Source of the DNA: Prevotellaceae bacterium
Lineage (GTDB): Bacteria > Bacteroidota > Bacteroidia > Bacteroidales > UBA932
Direction: 5' to 3'
Length of the DNA: 13,511 nucleotides
Assembly (NCBI GenBank): GCA_031289995.1
Contig: JAITOI010000066.1
Location: 1 to 13,511, forward strand
Shown: one piece after another, positions 1 to 6,644 of the stretch
Layout: each line of letters starts with the position of its first letter
Position numbering within the stretch: position 1 is the first letter of the stretch
Translations under genes and position numbers: made by a program
Notes under the pieces: generated by a model
What the model was told of the DNA's origin: nothing
Databases searched by the model: none
Seen by the model: only the letters and a program-made list of their open reading frames with translations

Positions 1-197
1 GAAAGGCAAAAGTAGGCAACTGCCTCGCCCTTACTTTTTATCAAAAAAGTTACCGCAAGCAGCGCCGAGAGATAACTTTTTGCATCGTTGAACAAAAAAT
101 CATTGAGCTCGGCATCGGAACTTTCAAATGCTCCAAGCAAAGTGCCTGTTGTGAGCGCCTCCATCTGAAGGTTTAATCCTTGTAATGTGATCGCCAT
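1..197 (-). CDS. GNAT-family N-acetyltransferase, C-terminal part beyond window
   Basis: The gene starts at an ATG at 197 and stays open to the window edge, giving the first 65 residues. The visible protein begins MAITLQGLNLQ and contains FESSDAELNDFLFNDAKSY followed by LLAVTFLIKSKGEAVAYFCL. This is the N-terminal pattern of Bacteroidota GNAT proteins (a C/S-x-D-x-x-L-N-x-F-L segment, then the strand 'AVTYL...AYF'). The acetyl-CoA binding motif would lie past the edge, so catalytic competence cannot be judged. The start overlaps the 3' end of the upstream 59-residue gene by 25 bp in another frame, so the two are probably translated together. GNAT proteins in such pairs can be tRNA-acetylating toxins, but here this is inferred from context. 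A plain small-molecule or ribosomal-protein acetyltransferase is the alternative. Confidence 0.7.
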   Translation of the reverse strand, partial: MAITLQGLNLQMEALTTGTLLGAFESSDAELNDFLFNDAKSYLSALLAVTFLIKSKGEAVAYFCL

Positions 198-352
198 ATG
201 CCGTGGACATCCATTTTTTTGAACAGCTGAAAAGCCTCTTCCATTTGTTGCCGTTTTTCTTGCGAAACCGGCTTCACATTTTCCATTGCCTCGCGGAAGC
301 GGCGGGCGTCTTTGCCTGTCAGTACAGGCGTGTCTGCAATAGGTCGTGCCAT
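173..352 (-). CDS. small protein, possible antitoxin partner of the GNAT gene
   Basis: ATG at 350-352 and TAA at 173-175 give 59 residues starting MARPIADTPVLTGKDARRF and ending with GIWRSHYKD. The opening 'MARPI..TPVL.GKDA.RF' resembles a short hypothetical protein that I recall from many Bacteroidota genomes, often next to a GNAT gene. The rest is charged and probably helical (residues about 14-48, rich in R, E, K and Q), with no membrane segment or signal peptide. Its 25-bp overlap with the acetyltransferase gene suggests translational coupling and a joint function. Antitoxin identity is an inference from gene pairing, size and charge; no ribbon-helix-helix signature is evident, so it is not the usual DUF1778 partner of GNAT toxins. 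Confidence 0.6.
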   Translation of the reverse strand: MARPIADTPVLTGKDARRFREAMENVKPVSQEKRQQMEEAFQLFKKMDVHGIWRSHYKD

Positions 353-528
353 GAGTTTTTGTTTTGCTATTATTTTATAATTTTTTTTGTCTTTCAGTCA
401 GCCTAAAATCTTGCATTGCTCACCATGTTTTCATTACCAAAAGCAGCGGTGCGAAATCTATCGCAAGCGCAGGCGACCATCAGCTTTCAGCGATTTTCTC
501 GTGCACTATTCCGGCTGTTTCGAGGCGG

Positions 529-559
529 CAAAGGTAGAACTAATATTTGGGCTATGCAA
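529..559 (-). promoter_or_regulatory. Bacteroidota-type promoter, minus strand
   Basis: On the minus strand a TACCTTTG -7 box lies at 529-536 and a TTG at 557-559, separated by 20 bases. This matches the Bacteroidota consensus (TTTG, about 19-21 bases, TAnnTTTG). It points to the small gene at 352, leaving a leader of roughly 170 nt in which I find no convincing gene. The leader contains only a possible 25-codon reading frame without recognisable features. Confidence 0.55.
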
Positions 560-628
560 GTCTTTTTTGAAAAAAACCACATTGGGACAAACTTTTTTTT
601 GGAAGTTGTGTTTGATATGTTTAATGCT

Positions 629-808
629 ATGTGCGATGTGCGATGTGCGACAATGCGACAATGCCAGAGTCTACGTGGGACTCGCAGCAGCATCGCACAT
701 AAACTCTGGCATTGTCGCACATCGCATATCGCATTGTCGCACATCGCACGTCGCATAGTCGCACGTCGCATTGTCGCACGTCGCACATCAATCATCGCAC
801 ATCGCATC
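629..808. repeat. tandem heptamer/octamer array of TCGCAC/T units, with an inverted portion
   Basis: From about 714 to 808 the plus strand is a string of about a dozen TCGCAC or TCGCAT units separated by A, G, TA, AG or TG, giving unit lengths of 7 and 8. Some units group into a 22-base higher order (7+7+8). One unit is degenerate (TCAATCA, about 788-794). On the left, 629-662 carries the same units in the opposite orientation (TGCGATG, TGCGACAA), so the whole block is a large imperfect inverted repeat. It overlaps the 3' end of the MFS gene. Confidence 0.9.
654..719. repeat. 17-bp perfect inverted repeat with 32-nt loop
   Basis: Positions 654-670 (TGCGACAATGCCAGAGT) pair exactly with 703-719. 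The loop (671-702) contains a second short inverted repeat (GAGTC at 667-671 with GACTC at 679-683). It lies about 70 bp past the MFS stop codon and could act as a transcript-end structure. There is no adjoining T-tract in either direction, so it is not called a terminator. Confidence 0.75.
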
Positions 809-1964
809 TTTTCTTCAGCCCCACCGAAAGCCCCACCACCAGCAGCCCAAACACGCCCATCAAGCACACGGCAACCCGCAGCCCCATTGCGTTTGAAATA
901 AATCCAATCGCGGGCGGACCCAGAAACATGCCGAAAAACGAAACCGACGAAACCGTTGCCAGCGCTACTCCTGGCAGCATTCGCCGCGAGCGACCGGCAA
1001 GGCTGTAGCATATCGGAATGGTCGGCGAAATGCCCGCGCCGATGAGCAGAAAACCCAGCGTGGACGTGAGCAGCGTGGGGTGCGCCACCGTGAGCAGCAG
1101 GCCCGCCACGATGGTTGCGCCGCCCAAGCGCATCACCGTAATCGGGCCGTAGCGGTTGATGAACCTATCCACCGTAAACCGCCCCAGCGCCATGCTGCAC
1201 ATCGCCGCCACGTAGCCCAGCCGCGTGACGCTTGCCGGCGCGTGCACCACGTCCTCAAAAAACAGCACGCTCCAGTTGAACACCGTGCCCTCGCACACCA
1301 TGTTGGCAAACGCCACCACGCCCACCAACAGGATGTACGGCTCGGGGCGGCTGAAGATTTTGGTGGGCGCATTGTCCATGTGCTGCTGGTGCGCGTCGCG
1401 GGGCAAAGTCGAGCGGTGCATCAGCGCCACCAGCGCCCAGATGAGCACCGACACCGTCGCAAAGTGCTGCCAGGGCAAGGCGCCGCACGTCGCCATCAGC
1501 ATGCCCAGCAGCGCACCCACAAAGCCCGCCAGCGACCACACGCCGTGAAACACGCCCATGATGCTGCGCCCGTAAAGCCGCTCCACGCCCACCGCCTGCG
1601 TGTTCACCGCGATGTTGCTCAGGTTGGCCGCTGCGCCAAACACAAACAGCACCGCGTACAGCGCCGCGCGGCTGCTGGCCATGCCCACCGCCATCAGCGT
1701 TAGCGGGTAGCAGCACGCGGCAATGAGCAGCATGCGGCGGCTGCCGAAGCGGCTCACCATGTAGCCCGACAGCATCATGGTCACAAACTCGCCAATCGGA
1801 AGCAGCAGCAGCGCCGTGCCCAGCTGCGCATCGCTCATCTCCAACGCCCGCTTGATATCCGGGATGCGGCTTGTCCAGCTGGCGTAAACCAAGCCCTGCG
1901 CAAAGTAAAATGCGCTCACCGAAACCCTGTACCAGCGCCGCGTATGGCTACTTCCGTACTTCAT
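792..1964 (-). CDS. MFS transporter, YbjJ-like
   Basis: The 390-residue protein is strongly hydrophobic with about 12 predicted membrane segments, the normal size for the major facilitator superfamily. The first segment is followed by YASWTSRIPDIKRAL and a GEFVTMMLSGYMVSRFGSRR stretch, which fits the MFS loop 2-3 motif (G-x-x-x-D/S-R-x-G-R/S-R). The 'ASW..R.P.I...L..S..Q.G' opening is characteristic of the YbjJ-like group, whose substrate is poorly defined. The ATG at 1964 follows the stop of the Omp85 gene by 22 bp, so the two are probably cotranscribed. The C-terminus is odd: after GLSVGLKK the final RCDVR and the TGA stop are encoded by the tandem repeat array. No substrate can be assigned. 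Confidence 0.88.
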   Translation of the reverse strand: MKYGSSHTRRWYRVSVSAFYFAQGLVYASWTSRIPDIKRALEMSDAQLGTALLLLPIGEFVTMMLSGYMVSRFGSRRMLLIAACCYPLTLMAVGMASSRAALYAVLFVFGAAANLSNIAVNTQAVGVERLYGRSIMGVFHGVWSLAGFVGALLGMLMATCGALPWQHFATVSVLIWALVALMHRSTLPRDAHQQHMDNAPTKIFSRPEPYILLVGVVAFANMVCEGTVFNWSVLFFEDVVHAPASVTRLGYVAAMCSMALGRFTVDRFINRYGPITVMRLGGATIVAGLLLTVAHPTLLTSTLGFLLIGAGISPTIPICYSLAGRSRRMLPGVALATVSSVSFFGMFLGPPAIGFISNAMGLRVAVCLMGVFGLLVVGLSVGLKKRCDVR

Positions 1965-1986
1965 TTTTGTTCATCATTTTTGTGTC

Positions 1987-3444
1987 CTAAAAAACCGCCA
2001 CGTAGCCCACGTGCACCTTCGCGTTGGCTGGCGCAATGCGGCCTCCGACCTTGCCTCCCAGCGCCACGCTGATGGAAAAAATTCCCGCAGCAGCAGCCAG
2101 CTTTGCGCCAATGCCAAAGCCGTGCAGCCAATCGCGGTCGCACGCTGCCACGTCGTAAAAGGCGTGCAGGTAGCCCTGCGCACCCACAAAGTAGCGCGGC
2201 TCAACGGTGGCCATCGCGTAGCTCGATGCGTACACGCTTCGCTCCGCAAACCCGCGCAGGATGCCGGCTCCGCCAATGGTGTACTGCTCGCTTTGCAGCA
2301 GCGGCGGCGCAGCCGAAAGCAGCGGTTTTGCCCCGCCCGTCAGCCGCACAGCGAGGCTAATACGGCTGCCAATCGGGACGTACTGCCAGGCATCCAGCCC
2401 CAGCTCGGCGAGCGTGGCCGAAGCCCCATCGAGCTTGCGCGAGCCAACAGCTGCCGCCATTCGCGCGTCGTATCCGCGGCGCGGAAACAGCGGGCTGTCG
2501 GTGCGCCTCAACCTAAGCTCCGCGCCGCCCAGCGTGATGCCCGACGAGCTGGCTCGCGATGCGCCGTTGTGCTGCTGCCACTCGGCAAACAGCGTTAGCT
2601 CGCCCCCTGCGCTCACCCTTGCCGACAGCCCCAGCTGCCCGCCAATGCTCATGTACAGCGTGTCGCGCCGCTCCATATCGAGCTGCGCCTTCACGCCCAC
2701 CGTGCCCAAAATAAGGTAGGGCACGGACGCATGCGCGTGCAGCAGCTGCGCTTTTTTTTGCGGGCTGCACCAGTCAATCCCAAGCTCCTCGCCACCCTTG
2801 AACATGTTGGCCACAAACAGCGAGGCCTCGCCGCTTAGCTGAAAGTCTCCGTTCTCGTCCGTACCAAAAGCCACCAAAGCGTTGGCACGATTGGCTTTGC
2901 GGCCATCCACGTAGGCGTAAATTTTGGCCGTGTGCTGCCGAAATTCCACCGCGGGCGGTTGCGTGCAGCCCACAAATCCCAGCTCGTTGATGCGCTGCTC
3001 AAGCCCCTCGACGTACTCCTCCGAGTATGGCCGCGGACGGCGCAGGCCAAGGTGGTTGCGCAAGAACGAGGCGCGCACTCGCCCGTCGCTTTTCAGCACC
3101 AGCGAGTCTATCGCGATGTAGCTGCCCTTGCTTAGCATCAGCGCCGCGTCGAAGCGCAGGGAGTCGATGTAAACGCTGTCGAGCTGCGCGCGGGCAAAGG
3201 GGTAGCCGCTGGTTTCGCAGTGGCGAACAAATTTTTTGAGCACGCCATCCACCAACTTTTCGTCGGCAGGTTGGCCAATAAATTTCTGCAAATTGATGTT
3301 CGCCTCACGCAGCCATTGCAGCTGCTGCGAGCTGGCGCGAAGGCTGCGAACCGTAGGCGCAGCGCGGGATGTAGCGTGGACGGAAAGGGAAACGAAGGCG
3401 AGCAGTAGGGTGAGAGTAGCGCGGTGTGTGGGCAGCGAAATCAT
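1987..3444 (-). CDS. Omp85-family outer-membrane protein (BamA/TamA-like, short form)
   Basis: The product has 485 residues: a probable signal peptide (about 1-28), a helical linker, one POTRA-like region (about 107-182, including a 'PPAVEF' turn before a KIYAYVDG strand), and a C-terminal beta-barrel (about 188-485) ending in aromatic F485. Two barrel hallmarks are visible: FPRRGYDAR (320-328) and GILRGF (394-399), the latter matching the conserved (V/I)RG(F/Y) motif of the Omp85 lid loop. With so few POTRA domains it is much shorter than the essential BamA of the phylum (about 750-900 residues), so it is probably an accessory assembly or translocation factor. Its ATG overlaps the porT-like stop codon (ATGA, 3441-3444), so the two are translationally coupled. 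Its client is unknown. Confidence 0.85.
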   Translation of the reverse strand: MISLPTHRATLTLLLAFVSLSVHATSRAAPTVRSLRASSQQLQWLREANINLQKFIGQPADEKLVDGVLKKFVRHCETSGYPFARAQLDSVYIDSLRFDAALMLSKGSYIAIDSLVLKSDGRVRASFLRNHLGLRRPRPYSEEYVEGLEQRINELGFVGCTQPPAVEFRQHTAKIYAYVDGRKANRANALVAFGTDENGDFQLSGEASLFVANMFKGGEELGIDWCSPQKKAQLLHAHASVPYLILGTVGVKAQLDMERRDTLYMSIGGQLGLSARVSAGGELTLFAEWQQHNGASRASSSGITLGGAELRLRRTDSPLFPRRGYDARMAAAVGSRKLDGASATLAELGLDAWQYVPIGSRISLAVRLTGGAKPLLSAAPPLLQSEQYTIGGAGILRGFAERSVYASSYAMATVEPRYFVGAQGYLHAFYDVAACDRDWLHGFGIGAKLAAAAGIFSISVALGGKVGGRIAPANAKVHVGYVAVF

Positions 3445-4283
3445 TCAAAAATGAGCGACAGCACAAACGAGTGATGGTACAGCCCTTCAACCGCGTTGGG
3501 GTACTGCTCAAACCCCTTCATTGTTTGGTCGGACTTGGTATTTATCATGCCTGCCACAAACTTCAGCTCGAGCGAAAACTTGAAAAAATCGGCGTACGAA
3601 TCGAAGCCAATGCCAAACGTGCCCGCCACGTCAAACGGCCGCAGGGCAACGTAGATGCCGCGCTTCTCGTTGAAATTTTTGAACGACGACACGTCGCAGG
3701 ACGGCGTCACGCCAACGATGAGGTATGGCCTAAAGTTGCTCACGCGGCGTGCCTTGTACTTGAGCAGTATCGGCATTTCGAGCAGCACCGATTCAATCTG
3801 CATGGTGCGCTCCAGCGTGTCGGCCCGAAAAAAGTTGATGTCGCGCGTACCGAACGTTGGCCCCAGCTGTAACCTGAAGCTCAGCGAGTGGTTGATGCGG
3901 TAGTCCATCAGCGCCGACACGCCCAGCGCTGGCATAATCGAGCTCACGTCAGCAAAGATGCCGCTGGGGTTGCGCTGCGTGTTGGGCGAGCTGATGACGC
4001 GGTAGTCGAGCGCCCCCACCGATAGGGTGAAGCCGAAGTGTATCCTGCGCGTGTAGTCGTACTGCGACTGCGCAAACGGATGCCTCAACATTCTGGTGGG
4101 AAACCCCGGCGCCATGTCGCTAAAGAATGCAGGTCGCACCAACGGCCTGCCGGTGCCGCCTGTGGCTGCCCGCGCCTCGCCACTGGTGCTGTTCGGATTT
4201 TCGACCAACGGCTTGAGCTGAGCCGACGCGCTACCTGCGCCCAGCCCCACTACGGCCATCAGTAGTATGATGCTTTTTTTCAC
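3441..4283 (-). CDS. porT: PorT-like outer-membrane beta-barrel protein (type IX secretion)
   Basis: The product has 280 residues, with a clear signal peptide (MKKSIILL... cleaved after ASA at residue 21) and a C-terminal barrel ending in VLSLIFE. Residues 81-95 (IHFGFTLSVGALDYR) closely resemble the 'LHFGFTLG.N.MDF' start of PorT/SprT barrels, and the GMIN segment near the end also fits that family. PorT is needed for type IX secretion in Porphyromonas and Flavobacterium, but its mechanism is unresolved. The known proteins are nearer 240 residues; the extra length here is a Ser/Thr/Gly-rich stretch after the signal peptide. The start is GTG: the upstream in-frame codons are AAG, TAC, GAA and a TAG stop, with no ATG available. 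It leads an operon with the Omp85 gene. A generic PF13568-type barrel is the alternative. Confidence 0.72.
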   Translation of the reverse strand: MKKSIILLMAVVGLGAGSASAQLKPLVENPNSTSGEARAATGGTGRPLVRPAFFSDMAPGFPTRMLRHPFAQSQYDYTRRIHFGFTLSVGALDYRVISSPNTQRNPSGIFADVSSIMPALGVSALMDYRINHSLSFRLQLGPTFGTRDINFFRADTLERTMQIESVLLEMPILLKYKARRVSNFRPYLIVGVTPSCDVSSFKNFNEKRGIYVALRPFDVAGTFGIGFDSYADFFKFSLELKFVAGMINTKSDQTMKGFEQYPNAVEGLYHHSFVLSLIFE

Positions 4284-4322
4284 CTTGTATTCCTACTTTT
4301 TCTCCAAAAAAAATTCAAGCGG

Positions 4323-4354
4323 CAAAGGTACATTTTTTTTCGGACATGGCACAA
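4323..4354 (-). promoter_or_regulatory. promoter of the porT-like operon
   Basis: On the minus strand TACCTTTG (4323-4330) is preceded by TTG (4352-4354) with a 21-base gap, a good match to the Bacteroidota sigma factor consensus. It lies about 40 bp before the GTG start at 4283 and after the end of purN, suggesting that the porT-like operon is transcribed separately. Confidence 0.7.
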
Positions 4355-4380
4355 TTTTTTTTAGGCGAGGCCAAGCAACA

Positions 4381-4959
4381 TCATCCCAAGCCCGCCACCA
4401 GCCCCGCAATCACGCGCGGAAAATGTGCCTGCTCCAGCTCGTGAATGCGGGCCGCAATGTCGTCGGGCGTGTCGGTGGGCAGCAGCTCGCAGGTGGCTTG
4501 GAATATGGCGTCGCCGCGGTCGTACTCGGCGCTCACGTAGTGGATGGTGATGCCCGACTGGCGCTCGCCTGCGGCCTTCACCGCTTCGTGCACGTGGTGG
4601 CCGTACATCCCGCGCCCGCCGTACTGCGGCAGCAGCGCGGGATGGATGTTGACAATGCGGCGCGGAAAGGCATCCACGATGGCCTGCGGCACGAGCCACA
4701 AAAATCCGGCGAGCACAATCACGTCCGGCTGACGTGTCAACAGCTCATCGAAAATAATATTGCCTTCAACCCACTCTTTTTTGCCAAAAACACGAGTTGG
4801 GACGCCCAAATTGGCGGCGCGAACAAGCGCGTAAGCATCTGTATTATTGGAGTATAGAGCATCTATTTTGGCGGTTTGCGGGCGGGCATTGTGGAAGAAA
4901 TTGATGATGTTTTCGGCGTTGGTGCCGGAACCGGATGCGAAGATAATTATTTTTCTCAT
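4381..4959 (-). CDS. purN: phosphoribosylglycinamide formyltransferase (GAR transformylase)
   Basis: This enzyme transfers a formyl group from 10-formyltetrahydrofolate to GAR, the third step of purine synthesis in the cytosol. The 192-residue length is normal. The N-terminal FASGSGTNAENI (7-18) is the phosphate-binding loop. The catalytic triad is visible as N104 and H106 in IVNIHPALLP and D147 in YVSAEYDRGDAI. The start is placed at the ATG at 4957-4959 (MRKIIIF): a possible upstream start at 5001 would add 14 polar residues and overlap the promoter. It is divergent from acpP, an arrangement common in Bacteroidales. Confidence 0.96.
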   Translation of the reverse strand: MRKIIIFASGSGTNAENIINFFHNARPQTAKIDALYSNNTDAYALVRAANLGVPTRVFGKKEWVEGNIIFDELLTRQPDVIVLAGFLWLVPQAIVDAFPRRIVNIHPALLPQYGGRGMYGHHVHEAVKAAGERQSGITIHYVSAEYDRGDAIFQATCELLPTDTPDDIAARIHELEQAHFPRVIAGLVAGLG

Positions 4960-4998
4960 TTTGAGGCGTTTAGTATTTTTTGTATGTATTTTTTTGCA

Positions 4999-5006
4999 CA
5001 AAAGTA
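4999..5006 (-). promoter_or_regulatory. probable -7 box of purN
   Basis: TACTTTTG on the minus strand fits TAnnTTTG and lies 40 bp upstream of the chosen purN start. No good -33 element is seen at the expected distance. Its upstream region overlaps the acpP promoter, so the two divergent promoters may influence each other. Confidence 0.5.
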
Positions 5007-5028
5007 GTAAAAATACCGAAATAGTTAT

Positions 5029-5036
5029 TACCTTTG
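5029..5036 (+). promoter_or_regulatory. probable -7 box of the acpP operon
   Basis: TACCTTTG on the plus strand is an exact TAnnTTTG match, 67 bp before the acpP ATG. No clear TTG occurs 19-21 bases upstream; the nearest TTTG is about 32 bases away. The leader to the ATG is A-rich without a Shine-Dalgarno sequence, as usual in this phylum. Confidence 0.6.
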
Positions 5037-5103
5037 CAGCCGACTTTGCCAGAAGTCGCTATGTAAAACTACAGATTTTCTAATTCAAACTAAACTGAAA
5101 ATT

Positions 5104-5340
5104 ATGGCAGATGTAGCAGCAAAAGTGAAAGCGGTCATCGTTGACAAGCTAGGAGTGGATGAAGCGGAGGTAACACCTACTGCAAGCTTCACCAACGATT
5201 TGGGCGCTGATTCGCTCGACACCGTAGAGCTCATTATGGAGTTCGAAAAAGAATTCGGTGTCACCATTCCCGACGAGGATGCGGAAAAAATTTCCACCGT
5301 CGGAGATGCCATTGCTTACATTGAAAATGCAAGCAAATAG
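5104..5340 (+). CDS. acpP: acyl carrier protein
   Basis: This is the 78-residue acidic carrier of growing acyl chains in type II fatty-acid synthesis. The 4'-phosphopantetheine site is Ser37 within [16 protein letters not shown], followed by the typical acidic helix and the [13 protein letters not shown] segment. Length and sequence are standard for the family. It is the first gene of the plus-strand cluster and is followed after 42 bp by fabF, its main partner enzyme; an A/T-rich gap between them may hold an mRNA processing or attenuation site that would allow ACP to be made in excess. Confidence 0.98.
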   Translation: MADVAAKVKAVIVDKLGVDEAEVTPTASFTNDLGADSLDTVELIMEFEKEFGVTIPDEDAEKISTVGDAIAYIENASK

Positions 5341-5382
5341 CATCAGTAGTTTATTATTTTGCAAACCATTTTTTTTTGAGCA

Positions 5383-6639
5383 ATGGAGTTAAAGAGAGTT
5401 GTTGTAACTGGTATGGGAACCATCAATCCTTTAGGCAAATCGGTTGATGAGTTTTTCGACAATTTGCTGCGCGGGACTAGCGGAGCCGCACCTATTACAC
5501 GATTTGATAGCGCTAAGTTCAAGACGAGATTTGCGTGCGAAGTAAAAAATTACGATGTTGCTCAGCACGCTGACATCATCGACCGCAAGGAGGCTCGCAA
5601 GCTCGACCTCTTTACGCAGTTTGCTATGGTCGCGGCGCACGAGGTGATAGCCACTTCGGGCCTCGATTTTAGCAAGGAGAACGTCGATGAAATTGGCGTG
5701 GTATGGGCATCGGGCATAGGAGGTATTCGCACCTTCTTCGAAGAAGTAAAGGGCTATACCGAGGGCGATGGAACGCCTCGGTTTAGCCCTTTCTTTGTGC
5801 CCAAAATGATAATCGACATTGCCGCAGGGCACATCTCGATGAAGTACGGCCTGCGAGGGCCGAACTTCGCCACGGTGTCGGCCTGCGCCTCATCCACCCA
5901 TGCGATGATTTCGGCCTTCGACATCATCCGGTTGGGCAGGGCGCAAGCCATCATCGCCGGCGGCTCCGAGGCGCCCATCAACGAGGCGGCCATGGGCGGC
6001 TTCAGCTCGTCGCAGGCGCTATCAACGCGCAACGACGACTGCTCCCGCGCATCGCGCCCCTTCGACCTCCACCGTGACGGTTTTGTGATGGGCGAAGGCG
6101 CAGCAGGACTCCTCTTCGAGGAGTACGAGCACGCCATGGCACGCGGCGCGAAAATCTATGCCGAAATTGTGGGTGGCGGTATGACTGCCGACGCCTACCA
6201 CATCACCGCGCCCCACCCCGAAGGGCTTGGCGCGGCCAACGTGATGCGCAAGTCGCTCGAAGACGCAAACCTCAAGCCCGAAGATGTGGGCTACGTCAAC
6301 GTGCACGGCACCTCAACGCCGATTGGCGACATCGCGGAAATTAAGGCAGTCGAAAAGGTGTTCGGTGAGCACGCCTACAAGATGAACATCAGCTCCACCA
6401 AGTCGATGACCGGCCACCTGCTGGGCGCCACCGGCGCTGTAGAAGCAATGGCGTGCATTTGCGCCATCCAGCGAGGCCTGATACCACCGACTATTAATCA
6501 CGAAACCGTTGACCCTGCCTTTGACCCGCGCCTCAACCTTACGCTCAACGTAGCGCAAAAGCGCGAGGTGAACGTTGCCCTGAGCAACACGTTTGGCTTT
6601 GGCGGGCACAACGCATCGGTAATTTTTAAGAAGATATAG
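5383..6639 (+). CDS. fabF: beta-ketoacyl-ACP synthase II
   Basis: The enzyme condenses malonyl-ACP with acyl-ACP in fatty-acid elongation. The 418-residue length is typical. The active-site triad is complete: C168 in TVSACASSTHA, H308 in VNVHGTSTPIGD and H345 in KSMTGHLLGATGA, with the conserved lysine (K340) in STKSMTGH; each is five residues later than in E. coli FabF. The C-terminal NTFGFGGHNASVIF glycine-rich loop is intact. The context between acpP and rnc is the classic one, and rnc starts only 5 bp downstream. FabB is excluded by the FabF-like spacing and ending. Confidence 0.97.
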   Translation: MELKRVVVTGMGTINPLGKSVDEFFDNLLRGTSGAAPITRFDSAKFKTRFACEVKNYDVAQHADIIDRKEARKLDLFTQFAMVAAHEVIATSGLDFSKENVDEIGVVWASGIGGIRTFFEEVKGYTEGDGTPRFSPFFVPKMIIDIAAGHISMKYGLRGPNFATVSACASSTHAMISAFDIIRLGRAQAIIAGGSEAPINEAAMGGFSSSQALSTRNDDCSRASRPFDLHRDGFVMGEGAAGLLFEEYEHAMARGAKIYAEIVGGGMTADAYHITAPHPEGLGAANVMRKSLEDANLKPEDVGYVNVHGTSTPIGDIAEIKAVEKVFGEHAYKMNISSTKSMTGHLLGATGAVEAMACICAIQRGLIPPTINHETVDPAFDPRLNLTLNVAQKREVNVALSNTFGFGGHNASVIFKKI

Positions 6640-6644
6640 ACGCT

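Larger units (their letters stand above)
353..791. other. gene-free region with promoter, hairpin and tandem repeats
   Basis: No coding gene is supported here. The left part (353-528) is a probable leader for the small gene at 352. The middle (540-628) is A/T-rich with T and A tracts. The right part holds the hairpin at 654-719 and the tandem repeat array. Reading frames crossing the repeats give low-complexity translations (repeated CDVR or MRRAT strings) and are not taken as genes. Confidence 0.7.

Noticed and set aside
1..60. Frameshift in the GNAT gene at the A/T homopolymers
   Set aside because: Careful rereading of the homopolymer (six bases) keeps the frame open to the window edge.
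629..808. CRISPR array
   Set aside because: Units are only 7-8 bases with no unique spacers, and no cas gene is nearby.
487..1011. Minus-strand reading frame of 174 codons through the repeat array
   Set aside because: It overlaps the MFS gene in another frame and is low-complexity where it crosses the repeats; the array is open in all minus-strand frames, so the length is not evidence of coding.
1080..1703. Plus-strand frame of 207 codons inside the MFS gene
   Set aside because: The product is extremely His/Arg-rich and hydrophilic, the usual mirror of a GC-rich membrane protein gene on the other strand.
4267..4857. Plus-strand frame of 196 codons opposite purN
   Set aside because: It is antisense to a gene with intact catalytic residues, and its product has no recognisable features.
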